From Basidiobolus meristosporus CBS 931.73 (Eukaryota; Basidiobolomycota; Basidiobolomycetes; Basidiobolales; Basidiobolaceae), in the NCBI GenBank assembly GCA_002104905.1, contig MCFE01000208.1, positions 1 to 64,000 of the forward strand: a stretch of 64,000 nucleotides of DNA. Direction: 5' to 3'. The translations under genes were made by a program, and so were the position numbers. Positions 10,898-21,944 of the stretch are shown here, piece after piece (position 1 is the first letter of the stretch; the number at the start of each line of letters is the position of its first letter). The notes under the pieces were generated by a model, which worked only from the letters and a program-made list of their open reading frames with translations, had not been told where the DNA came from and made no database searches.

Positions 10898-12235
10898 TCA
10901 AAAAATTCGAAGTGAGAACCACATTTCACAGATATATCATTCTGAAACTTGGGCATATTTTCACTATGTATAGCTAAAAATAATATCAGCAGATTCAGAT
11001 TTTGTACTTCGAGAATTTCCAAGTTTTGAAGTGTATCCACAATGACTCGGTATTTTGACTTGCGAATCCCTTCTACTGATGATTAATATAAGGATCACCG
11101 AGAAGTTCACCGGAACTACTTGCTACCTTAATCAACACGGTCTTGCACTTGAATCAAATTCCAAACTATTTGGCAATGCTCATACTATGGAATTCTATTT
11201 CATTTTATTCTCGCCCTACCTCTATCCATATTTTCTGTGATCTAAACTCATGTCTAGACTGCAATCAGGTTGAATGAGTGCCAAGATCTACCTAGACAAA
11301 GAGTCCTCATTAGAAACCTCGCTACTGCTGCTTCATGTCTAATCAGGAAGTACATCGCTTATGTATTTTAATCGTGATCACTAGGGCAATAAAAACTGAC
11401 CATGCGATCGATAAGCATCGCTCGTGGATGTAGGCTTTTAGCAACCTGAAATTGCTGTATGAAGTTAGAATCATTCTCTACGCCCTGTTGTATCTCTCCG
11501 CATCCTGATCATGCAACTGGTTTTGCAGAAGTGAAAGGCGATACAAACCATGGGACATACTTTTGAGTAAACAGTATTGGTAAATAGATAATACAAAACT
11601 TCCGTTTCTCCGATTCAGAAATAATCCTTTTGAAACTGCAGATTAGGGTCATGTAGGATTTGTTCTATATGAACGCCAAATGCCACTATTCGTGCATGTG
11701 ATTTGGCTGAATTTGATCGGGGAACCCCAATTTGTTGGTAGGAATTGAAACCGATGATTTTTACTTGGCATCAACAAAATGGTTTAATCAAAGATCCGGG
11801 GTTAGAGTGAGGGTTTTTCTTGGTCAAAGTAGAATGGATAGAAGCCATTGACAGGATATTTCTTCCCGGGAGACACCCCAATCGCCAAAGCCAACCTCTC
11901 TTTCATTGGTAAAGGGTGGTTGGACTTCTTGGGCTAGTGCCACCGATTTTTACCGAGTATTTCATTAATCAAGCTCTGGTTAACTAACAACTAATGTTAC
12001 TGCAGCCAAGCCTTGTTTCAGCTCTCTGAGGTCGCCTGCTGTGCTTAGGCACTGCGTCAAGCCGAAGATTTATTAGCAAAGGCAAGTAAAATTGCGATGT
12101 AAATCTATATTAAATACGGACATATGATAAAACTGATATCCTCAGCCACTGGCCCTACCAATGTGATACCCTGATCGGAGTGGTTCTACAGTATGTTCAA
12201 TCCAAATATTCACCAAGAACTTGTTGCGATTTTTC
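10898..12235. other. Intergenic DNA before the first zinc-finger gene
   Basis: No supported gene. A 61-codon frame at 11055-11240 is not recognisable. Likely promoter or neutral DNA. Confidence 0.5.
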
Positions 12236-12242
12236 ATATAAG
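12236..12242 (+). promoter_or_regulatory. TATA-like box of zinc-finger gene 1
   Basis: ATATAAG about 70 bp upstream of ATG 12308. Confidence 0.4.
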
Positions 12243-12307
12243 AGTAGGCTAGCACTACTGGTGCCCTTCCTTACCTGTCTGACCGATTATTTGGAGCTCA
12301 TCAGATA

Positions 12308-12754
12308 ATGATTGTTAATGGGCCTCGACCTTTACATCGCCGAAAGACTTCTCACATCATTTGCATAGCCTGTTGCAAGTCATTCAACCGCAAAGATAAC
12401 TATCTTCGTCATTTTCGAACCCACATTGGTGATTTTCCTCACCCTTGTCCTTATGAACGCTGCGATCAAGGCTTCACTAGAAGTGACCAACTTGCTAGGC
12501 ATTTTGCCTCCAAACACACAGATATCGCAGTCTCTTTCCCCAATGACAACGGGCCATATTATGACAGTATCTCCACTACAACACACAACTCCTCTACATC
12601 CAGACGCAGTTATTCCAATGGTTTAGATAGCCACTTACCAAGTACGAATCATGGTCTAGCTTCGGCAATGGACATGCAAAGTCTGGATAGTGTTAGTATT
12701 CTCGATTCCCCTCGATTTTCATCTAGAATGGAATTGACGTACTTGCTGAATTAA
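12308..12754 (+). CDS. Short C2H2 zinc-finger protein with LLN tail, copy 1 (148 aa)
   Basis: Probable sequence-specific DNA-binding transcription factor. It is intronless. Two adjacent C2H2 fingers lie at about residues 18-72: C-x2-C-x12-H-x3-H within [21 protein letters not shown], then C-x4-C-x12-H-x4-H with [12 protein letters not shown] short basic N-terminus precedes them and a low-complexity Ser/Thr/Asn-rich linker follows. The protein ends MELTYLLN. The FNRKDN and DQLxRH cores and the tail are shared with the gene at 15520-15963 and, more distantly, with the minus-strand gene at 21399-21944. It sits alone in gene-poor DNA between the inverted repeats. Target genes unknown; the tail may be a cofactor-docking motif (inference). 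Confidence 0.75.
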   Translation: MIVNGPRPLHRRKTSHIICIACCKSFNRKDNYLRHFRTHIGDFPHPCPYERCDQGFTRSDQLARHFASKHTDIAVSFPNDNGPYYDSISTTTHNSSTSRRSYSNGLDSHLPSTNHGLASAMDMQSLDSVSILDSPRFSSRMELTYLLN

Positions 12755-15519
12755 TTTTGGAAATCCATTGAATTTCATGTAATGTTCTACGCTCAATTTG
12801 TACTTGGTATAAACCTCGTGGCAATGTAAATGTATATAGCCCAGTATCACTACCTTGCCTTTCTGATGCAATGACCATAAAGGTAGCTGTCTGTTTTGGA
12901 CAGGCACACAGCCTGACCGTATTGTAGTAGATCTAGTGATCAGAAAGGTCGTTGGACGGACTTTGATTTTCATATCCGTAAATGCTTGTCTTGAATAGAA
13001 AAAGGAACTACTGAAAATTGAAGAACACTTCCATACTGAGGATGACCGGTATGTTAGTAGTGCTCACATAACGAAATTGGTAGTCTTTCATGCTTAGAAC
13101 TTTCACCTCTCCTGGAATATCAATGAAACAGATCAATTCTGTCTTTAGAATTCCAAAAAATCCTCAATCATGAAGAAAACGAGCGAAGGAGGAGCAGAAC
13201 AGTATCTAAGGAATCATCCACACTTCCCTAATCTACCGGTGATTTCCATAAACAAGCTGAAACTTCTATCACTTTGCAAGTTGGTCAATTTCTGATGTGT
13301 ATCTTATCATAAATGACTGAACATAGCTTTTGGTTTCAGCTGACTGATTGGCAAAGTCGGGTTTCAGGATGGACTTCGATGTCACCTTATCGGTAGGTTG
13401 ATGGTGCTTTGATAATGATTAGCTAATATACTGCCTTGGTGCTTTGTCGAATAGTTATGATTACGCGAGATACTGTTTCAACTAAGCTGTGGCTATCTAT
13501 CCAATCGCACCTAGTAGCACTTGGTGCCACATGACCATGATCACGAACCTTCTGTATTTAGGTTAGTGCATTTTGCTTAATCGGCTTCAAGGATATACCA
13601 CAAACTAACCACAAATATTGACCATATAGTTGAAAGAACTTCCAAGAATTTCCTGATTTAGTCGGGTGTGAGCCAGTTTACACAGATTATCATCATGTGG
13701 TTACTACAGCTGGGAATTGACCTCGACTTGAGTTTGCACAGATATAAGTGGCTGGCATGGTTCGCTTAAACTTTTATTCGACAGCTACTGCACCAATCTT
13801 ATGCATCTGTTCGATATACAATTGATGTAGTAAACCATTGTAGAAAATTGTGAAAAGGCACAGGGGACAAAAACATCATATTCATCAAGTGCATCCAATC
13901 TAACTAGTTGAAAGAAATGGTGGCATTTTTAGCTTTGGTGCACGTATTCTACTCCAGAGTTATGGGCTATCCAGAACTTCCCAGATCAATCAATTCTAGG
14001 GTATTACCCATTAAGATTGGCTTTGACTTCTCGGTAATATCTGGGTTTTATCTAAATAAGCATTAAAAACGTCACTGTCGATAAAAGTTTCAATATATAG
14101 ATCCAATTCTCATTTTGAATATAAAACCTCTACTACTAAAAAGCACTCATTTACATTGTGGTCAGGACACTTGGTGCCAGAATATATCAATATGATGATC
14201 TTTACATTAATGTGATAAGCATACTGGCGAATATCAGTAGGAAGGAGCTCTCAGCTTCAGGATACACGATCTCCTAGTATCTAGAAAGCCACATGGCACG
14301 TTTTTATTAGTATAGTCAACTACATAAGGAAATGCGAACCAACGGTTAGCTTTTGCTTTTTCTAACCAATTATATGAACTACACTTGTGGAGCATTCGCG
14401 CCTCCAGTTTTGAATATTAATATCATTCCAGATACTCATCCCTTTGAGGATTTATTTCTTGCTGAAATAGAACATCACTATGGTCTAGCATGGCTACCTT
14501 AAGCTGGCTATTGATTTGAACCTTGGAAATGTATATTTATAATATCTCGGCTCAAGTGATCCATCAAGGCTTATCTGGGCGATGATTTCAGATACGTAGG
14601 AGTGCAATTTAGTGAACCCTCGTTAGATATATGGATCAATTGTCCAATCTAAAATGGTTTCAAAGTAACTGGTATTCCCGCATCATTCTCTCAGGAAGTA
14701 GATTGGCGTTCAGTGCCTGATTCAAATGTATATATTTATATAATTTGATTGCGATATAATAAATCGGATCCTCCAATATGCTTATATCAGGCAACCATGG
14801 TTAAGAAATAGTAAAGTCAATGGCCCTAAATATCAACTAGCTCGACTCCGTGTACAAATGGCGAGGCTTGACTACGTGAATACCATTCGACAAATGATCC
14901 CATATAGTCATGCAGTCCTAACCAGTACAGGAGTACTCAAAATATAAAAGCTATACCAGTGTTACATTAAGCTCGGCGATGAGTCCTGGAAGAATGTCCT
15001 TGGTCATGGACCTTCCATTTCGTATACCCATTTGGCTAACATTTTCTCATCACTATGTAACAATAACCCATAAACTTGTTTATTCGTGGTATAATTGGTA
15101 TTCACCGGCTGTCACACTTGGCCTTAATTGATTCTCTCAAAACTATTTGAGGGAAATCGAGAACTCGGATCACAAAGATCAACACTTTAAACTTTTCCAT
15201 GATAGAATAGAGCGAGTATTAAATGTATGGAAACCACAGCCTAATGGAGGTGGTGTAGAGGGCGGAGCTAGTTACGGATCATACTAATTTGGTAGTTTGA
15301 CTCTGTAGATTTTCTGCTGTACTCGATCGTTGGGGTATCACCTATGAGACTTTTGATCGATGTGAAACATTCATCTTGACGAATCACAAATCATCAACGT
15401 CATTTCAGTTATTCAAATAGGCTTGGCTAATGTGTCAGGATTTTACACTTATAAGCGAAAGATTTCATCCGTTCATTCATTCAAGTCAAATTATTCTCTT
15501 CATCGTCTTACTCGCCATA
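12755..15519. other. Gene-poor intergenic DNA between zinc-finger paralogues
   Basis: About 2.8 kb of AT-rich DNA with frequent stops in all frames. No gene, RNA or repeat could be supported by eye. Confidence 0.55.
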
Positions 15520-15963
15520 ATGAAAACTCCCACTCGTTCTACTTATCGCAGAAAACCTATCCATATTACTTGTACAGTTTGTCGAAAGTCTTTCAACCGA
15601 AAAGACAACTTCATGCGTCACTTTCGTAACCATTCTGGGGAATTTCCACACCCATGCCCACATACGGATTGTGGAAAGGGATTCACTCGCAGGGACCAGT
15701 TACTAAGACATTTGAATTCGAAACATTGCGACCAGCTAGGCAGGCAAAGTTCGCCTCATAGCGATTGTGGATCTGCCTCTTCTGAAGACTCTCTCTTGAC
15801 CTTAAACGATCATCCTAGCATGGCTTTTGCCAAAAATATTCTATTCTGCGACAAGAAGGATGCTATAGAGTCTACAATGAGCATCGGAAACCTGATAAAT
15901 AATGCCTCATGCAAAGCATTTCAGGCTAAATCCCGGATGAGATTGAGTTTCTTACTGAACTGA
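15520..15963 (+). CDS. Short C2H2 zinc-finger protein with LLN tail, copy 2 (147 aa)
   Basis: An intronless paralogue of the 12308 gene. Fingers: [21 protein letters not shown] (C-x2-C-x12-H-x3-H), and a C-x4-C finger with FTRRDQLLRHLNSKH. The linker is Ser-rich and the C-terminus reads RLSFLLN. The open frame runs up to ATG 15430, but I choose ATG 15520 because the product (MKTPTRSTYRRKP...) then matches the length and basic N-terminus of copy 1; the 30 extra residues are hydrophobic and unlike copy 1. The conserved finger core with divergent linkers suggests an old duplication. Predicted nuclear transcription factor. Confidence 0.72.
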   Translation: MKTPTRSTYRRKPIHITCTVCRKSFNRKDNFMRHFRNHSGEFPHPCPHTDCGKGFTRRDQLLRHLNSKHCDQLGRQSSPHSDCGSASSEDSLLTLNDHPSMAFAKNILFCDKKDAIESTMSIGNLINNASCKAFQAKSRMRLSFLLN

Positions 15964-17956
15964 ACTATCCAGCATATACTTCCAAAGCTTCATACAAACC
16001 TTACCATAGAAAGCAGTTATTGTACATTAGTGCAACTAGACGTCATGAATTCAATTTTCCTCGCCTCCTTTCAATTAGATCGTACTTGTTCAATTCTAGA
16101 ATTTGTCACAGTGTAAATATTTATTTATCGATATTAAATATGTCGGAGTTCTCCATTATGAGTCACATACTGTTGGTACAAATAACTTGAAGTCACTTTT
16201 GATGGGAGGATACCTGCACCACGAAGTGCCCTGATATGTAAAGAAAATCCTTAATGGTATAGATAAACCAGTAAATTTCTCAAGGAGTGGTTTTTCTATA
16301 GTTGGTCCAAGTATCATTTTAGGTGAAAGGGTGGTTAGTCAATTTTAATGGCATATCCGGAAGATCCTGCTGCGGCCTCGAGTACAAATAAATACCATCA
16401 GGCTCGAATCGATCTTCCGGTGATGTTTACTCAAAGGGAATTAAATCTGAATATATAATTTGTGATCTACTTGAATAAGAATAGCGAGTATCAATAGTTC
16501 TACCAGAAGAAAATCCCAGCCATTATTGAGCATTTGTGAAGAAATTTGATGGTGTACATAGCATCCGAGTCTATATTTGGAATGATTGGTATTTCATATT
16601 GTTCACTGTTACACGAAAAAAGGCAATATAGCTCTGGCGCGTTGATGGTTTCCTACCTGCTTAGAAATGAACATTCTCCTTGTACACATATCAACCTTGA
16701 TCTCAGAAATATTACCGAGGTAGCTGGGAAGCTATGTGGTGACACTTGATAAATCTTTATCCGTACCTTCAATGATCGGTACCGCAAAGAACGGGATGCC
16801 AAGTGGCACAGATCGCCATTTGTAGAGACCAATAATTACAAGCACCGATAACCAGATTTGTGATATAGACGGGCATAATAAAGTAGACTACATCAAATTC
16901 TAACGAATTCACACACTGACTCCTATTTTTCCTTTTACCCTTCTACTACCTTCCTTTAGATATGAGGGTACTACGATGGGGTTATTCACGGCAATCCGTC
17001 TACAAAATTTTTCGATATCAATAAGGGATAATTGACAACAAACATTAAGATATTGGATGTGCACCTTTCACGTCAAGGGTGCTGGCCTAATGCTCATGGG
17101 TGGCATACCTCACAAAGGCATGCATTCATCAGTCATTGCGACTCAAGCAACCGGTTTGTGATAAGAATAGGCTTTTAATCCTTAACATAGTGGGCAAGCC
17201 AGCCTCTTGTGAAACTGGCGAGTTCTAACACACTCCCACTTCCACTCACACCTAAAATGTTAGCTCACGGTTGTATTTTTATAATCATTCATAGCCCCAC
17301 TCTCCCGTCGCCAAGAACTGGCTCACCATATACTCGAGTTGCTGAAGCTACCCATAGATATGGGGTACAGTGGTGAGGTGAGTGGAGGGAAGGGTGCACA
17401 GTATCATATGGAACCCCATTCAATGGATTCCATTCACCAGGTCAAGCGATTTGTTTGGACTGACGTTCATCCACCAACGTCATCAAGTGTGTACAGACCA
17501 TATTTATACCTGGATACAGACTGGATGAGTCTAGTCAAGCCCTGGCTCCTAACTAGATAGATTCCATGTGGGATCCCAGTGACCAGTAATGCTGCGCGCC
17601 ATTTACTCTTACCTCCTATCTTGTATGGCTTCATTGGCCAGTGAGTGGGTGGGTATGAGTGGGTATGAGTGTGTGTGTGTGTGTGTGTAGGTTGAGATAG
17701 ATGAAGAGGTAGGAGCTACTGCCAGGAGGACTGGCGTTCTTCGGTACAACACACCAGGAACAGTACACCTCACTATCACCAGTATGTCAGCGGCTTTCCC
17801 CATATTAGTCAGGCCACATTTCTCACATGATCTGGGTAATTTGGGTAAAAGGCAGGGAGTAGGGGGTAGGGGCAAGGAAAGGAAAAGAAAGGAACGGGAA
17901 AGGAGGAGAATGGAGGGGGCGATGCACGAGGTGTTCAAGTCCAACACACACACGCG
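15964..17956. other. Gene-poor intergenic DNA
   Basis: No supported gene. Small frames near 16546-16749 and 17339-17560 have no family resemblance. A (GT)n microsatellite lies near 17669-17688. The part from about 17640 to 17956 might belong to a longer version of repeat copy B, but copy A gives no counterpart to test it. Confidence 0.45.
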
Positions 17957-17960
17957 CACC

Positions 17961-18032
<72 letters not shown>

Positions 18033-18788
18033 CTCTCGTTCCCCCTGGGTGAGAAAAATCGAGTACCCTGATATAATATTGATGGCGATAGACTGACCAG
18101 GCAGATATGAGAGCCTATAGGGACAATGGAAGTGGGAGTTGGAGTGGCCGGTGGTGTTGATGAGGCGACTAGGATGGAAGTGAAGGAGCTCAGTGGCTTG
18201 GTGCAAGGCTGGGACACCGAGCCAGTGGAGTTGAGCCACTCGGCCAGGTCAACTAATGACTCTGCTCAGTACGCCTCCAGCACTGCACTACTCCGTTCCC
18301 ACACCCTGTCTCACCCCGCGACCTCACCTGCACATCAGGGTTGGCTCAACTCCGCTGCCGATCACCAAGGTCATCAGTGTCGGACTTGTGACAAGGGTAG
18401 TGTGAAACGACCGATTTAGCAAGGGATGTTGATCATGAGGATGAGAATGGTGGTGGATGGGATGCCTCATGTGCCAAGCTTCGTATCCACCAGTGCAGCA
18501 GCTGTGTAACCTGACACGAGACCAATGGGGTGGTGATTTGGTGTGTCCGACTGGGTGAGAGCTAGCACCCAGCACCCAGCACCCAGCACCCAGTGCCTGA
18601 CACTAAGCACCAAAAGCCATGATGTTTCGGAGAAGGTACATGGTTGATGTGCTTCATCTGCACACTCCACTGAGATGACGTGAACATTGAACGACTTTCT
18701 AAACCACATCCATGCATCTCGCCTAAAGAGGAATCAATGGCAATGGTGCGTATTGTGGTGGGAGCATTGTAACTATTTTTGGTGCTGG

Positions 18789-18819
<31 letters not shown>

Positions 18820-18933
18820 TGAGTGTGTGCACCGAGGAAATCAGCCGAATTGCATTGGCTAGATTATTACTACTGCTGCCTTGTCATATCACAATGTATG
18901 GAAATGATTTCTGAGAAGTACCATTAAAGCAGT
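17957..18933 (-). repeat. Inverted dispersed repeat, copy B (~0.98 kb)
   Basis: Reverse-complement counterpart of copy A with only scattered differences by eye. Differences are concentrated in simple repeats: a CT tract of about 70 bp (17961-18030) is expanded relative to copy A, the CACCCAG minisatellite (about 18563-18595) has a different unit count, and the (GT)n tract (about 18790-18818) differs in length. The outer boundary (TAAAGCAGT, 18933) mirrors the start of copy A. Apparent long frames through the CT tract are low-complexity artefacts. Confidence 0.75.
17961..18030. repeat. (CT)n microsatellite
   Basis: About 70 bp of CT dinucleotides with one early interruption, at the inner edge of repeat copy B; copy A has only a short GA-rich remnant at the same place. 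Confidence 0.85.
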
Positions 18934-21398
18934 ATTTGTTTTGTGGAAGCTCCGAGAACCCGTAACTATTGTATGTGAGTGCATAGATGATGGAGAATAC
19001 ATACCTTGGGAGTTACACAAATTCGGAGCAACCTTCAGGAGGTGACATGACTTAGTACCAACTTAATATGTGAAACAGCAAAGCCTCTGAAATATCACAT
19101 TTGTGATCCTGTGTGAGTGTCGGTGAAAGAAGTCTATTTGGCCAAGATTTGTTGATCAATATTTTCTCAAGTCAGTGAACACCATCAGGATAGGTTCTAA
19201 TACTACCTCAGGCAGTATTTAAGCATATTGGTATATATAATCAGGAATGCTAAACTAACTTCTGTATGATTGAATATTGTGCCATTAGCTGGTCTTGTAC
19301 ATGAGCATTTCTAACAGACGAAATAAGGAATGTGTATGCTTGACCTGGTAATATCTTTAAAGATCCAGATTTCAGAAACCTGAAAACTGTTAGGTCTCCA
19401 TTCCAAAGGAAGCATAGAAAGCAGGACTAGGTATCCCACAATTGATTAATAATGGAGACTACTTGTGATACTTTTTGGTATGTATCAAGATTGATTTGGG
19501 TTGCGAGGTAGGTATCTCTGGGTCAATAGAAAATGCTCGATAAATAAAGTACCATAATATATCATTACCTGTCAAAGTAACTTCAACTGATCAACATGAA
19601 CTAACAATAATGCCTAATTGTGGCAGTATGATTGTTATCGAGTGTTACCAGACGTACTAAAAGCCATTCTCATGCAAATTGATAAAATGAACTGCTCTAA
19701 GTAATATTTAGTATTTGAAAATAGCCCATTGCACTCCTAAAATTTCCACATAAAGCGTTGCTTTGATTGTCGATATCCTTAAAGCCGCATAACAGGGCCA
19801 TATCCATGTGGGATTAAAGTATCAATATAAATAAATATTCTTTCAAGTGAGCGGTTGTTTCTGCAAAGCTCGAGTTAACTAATAATAGCTGATCTGTGAT
19901 ATTGCACGGAATAGTGCAAAATTAGACTTGCTATTTATAGATTGACTAATATAGAGTGGCAAACCGCGAATGCATAGGTAGCGATTCAAACAAATAGCAT
20001 TTCGCTAAGCCATAAAAACGATATGTAACTTCTATGGTGAGGGAAATATTAGTCACATCATATATGACCATTAGATATCCCACGGTCTCTGGTAAACCAT
20101 TTCGTATAATATACAGCATTGTATGCAAATCTGGCAAGAAATTTTCCGGCATAAAGTCAAACGCTGAAAAGGAGCATCGAGAAACAAAAGATGGGGCTTG
20201 AAACTGGTTAGGTCTATACTATTCCGATCGATATGGTGTTATTACAGATCGGGAAATTGTCAGAGAATGATCCGTGTATCGCTGCAACCGGAATTAAAAT
20301 GGGTTTTCCTTGCGAGCTATTATTAGAATACATGCGATGTGGACAATAATTGGGAAAAATCATCGGTATTACCCGGTCCTGCTATTGGTACCACATTAAT
20401 AATAACAGCAACCTCTCCTAGCCTCGACAACGTGCCAAATGGAATCGGTCGGTATGAAGTAATTAAAATTGGAGCCTGCATAAAACACCATCTCCAAAGT
20501 AATGCAGGCCAAGCTTACCACATGCCTATACAGTGTTTCCAAAATATACCTGGTGGCCTAATGAGGATAGGGAATTTACACATTATCCACACCATTCCAC
20601 ATTGACGATGATGTCGGTTGCCGTAATCCCAGCAACAAGATCCCCGGCTATCACTGGGATTATTATTCCGCACAGTCTGGATCCCGAGTAGATCTTGCAC
20701 AGATGGTATTGTATCCGAGGGTTGCTAGCAGGAAGAATAATGGGGTTTTCACAAGATAGACTGAAATGTTCATAACCAGCTTTCCATACGAAATATCGGG
20801 ACTCTTAAATTCTTGTGCAATATAAGGAAAAATGGTGTCCACCAAAAGCTGGCAAAGATGCATCTGATCGATAGATGTTTGTTTCCACAAATGGGAGTCA
20901 TTTCTATTTCCACTGCCATATCAAGGCATTACCCAAAGTGTGAAGATATTCTAGAAACTCCGCAATTTCATTGGAGGCCCTATGCTACGGCTGAAAAAAT
21001 ATCTACAAGCGCCGGAGAAGCGACTCAAAGAGTAGGTTAGCAACAAAAATCCGTGCTACCAATCCGATCAGGGGCATCAAAACAAGTAATCCTGCCTCAG
21101 TGCGTACGGGCCTTCCTGCGCTCAGGGGTGGATACCAAGACTCCGATTTAGGCGATTATACTAACCCTCAATCCAAACCTCGGAAGGCATCACTAACGCC
21201 AGCAAGTTGCGGGGAAAGATAGGTGGATTTATTCGACATTATATACAGTAAACAAGAATACACCCAGACAAAATATAAATAAGGTCCGTTCAACATACGA
21301 TCCCGTTGACCACTTGGAGGGAAACCTAAAGTTCACTGGACGAGATGAATGATTGTTCTTGTCGGAGTTGGTAAGGTTCACAAGATAGCGGAGTAACC
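18934..21398. other. Gene-poor intergenic DNA
   Basis: About 2.5 kb without a supported gene. Short frames at 20339-20605, 20663-20890 and 20813-21040 have no recognisable domains and overlap each other on opposite strands. The right part holds the 3' region of the minus-strand zinc-finger gene. Confidence 0.5.
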
Positions 21399-21944
21399 TC
21401 AGTTCAGCAGGAATGTTAGATCCATTTGTGATGAGCCTTCGGTATCGGAGGAATGCACGGTTGTGGAACAGTGTGTATCTTCATGCTGATTGAACGGATC
21501 AAAGTCGAAACCTGCTTGGTCCGGCCATGATAAGGCCGTAGTCGAGATTCCGGATATATCGCTGCTACATGAGCTAGTATTCCCGTCCATCTGTGTATTA
21601 TATTTCGAGTGTAGGTAGGAGTTTTCCAGACAAAACTGATACTTGGTCTCTGAAGCATTGCTTGGCTTGGCACTCTGTGCTTGACTCTGAGCCATGTTGG
21701 TGTGCGTGACTTGATGCCTAGCTAGCTGGTCACTTCTTGCAAAGCATTTGTGACAACTGGGATATGTACAAAAGTAGGGCCGTTCACCGGTGTGGGTTTT
21801 GTAATGGCGTTTTAGGTTGTCTAACCGACCAAAGGTCTTATGGCAGACAGCGCATGGATATTGGCGACGGGTGCGCTGGGTTGACTTTCTTGGTGAGGAG
21901 GGTTTCTGGGGATCGGGGCTTGGTGATTGACCAATTATCTGCAT
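21399..21944 (-). CDS. C2H2 zinc-finger protein with LLN tail, copy 3 (181 aa)
   Basis: Intronless, predicted nuclear transcription factor. A basic Pro/Ser-rich N-terminus (PRKSTQRTRRQ) precedes two canonical fingers: CAVCHKTFGRLDNLKRHYKTH with linker TGERPY, then a C-x4-C finger with [16 protein letters not shown] Ser/Thr/Asp-rich region follows and the protein ends MDLTFLLN. The TGERPY linker and finger spacing are the classic fungal two-finger type. The terminal LTFLLN is the feature it shares with the 12308 and 15520 genes, although the rest of the C-terminal half is unrelated by eye. It lies outside the inverted-repeat pair and on the opposite strand. Confidence 0.78.
   Translation of the reverse strand: MQIIGQSPSPDPQKPSSPRKSTQRTRRQYPCAVCHKTFGRLDNLKRHYKTHTGERPYFCTYPSCHKCFARSDQLARHQVTHTNMAQSQAQSAKPSNASETKYQFCLENSYLHSKYNTQMDGNTSSCSSDISGISTTALSWPDQAGFDFDPFNQHEDTHCSTTVHSSDTEGSSQMDLTFLLN

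Noticed and set aside
10186-10977. Open frames within repeat copy A (and the matching ones in copy B)
   Set aside because: The reading frames are not preserved against microsatellite length changes between copies and contain no domain.
17609-18239. Minus-strand 138-202 codon frames rich in Arg-Glu alternation
   Set aside because: They are translations of the (CT)n microsatellite and repeat copy B; no ATG-supported product and no counterpart in copy A.
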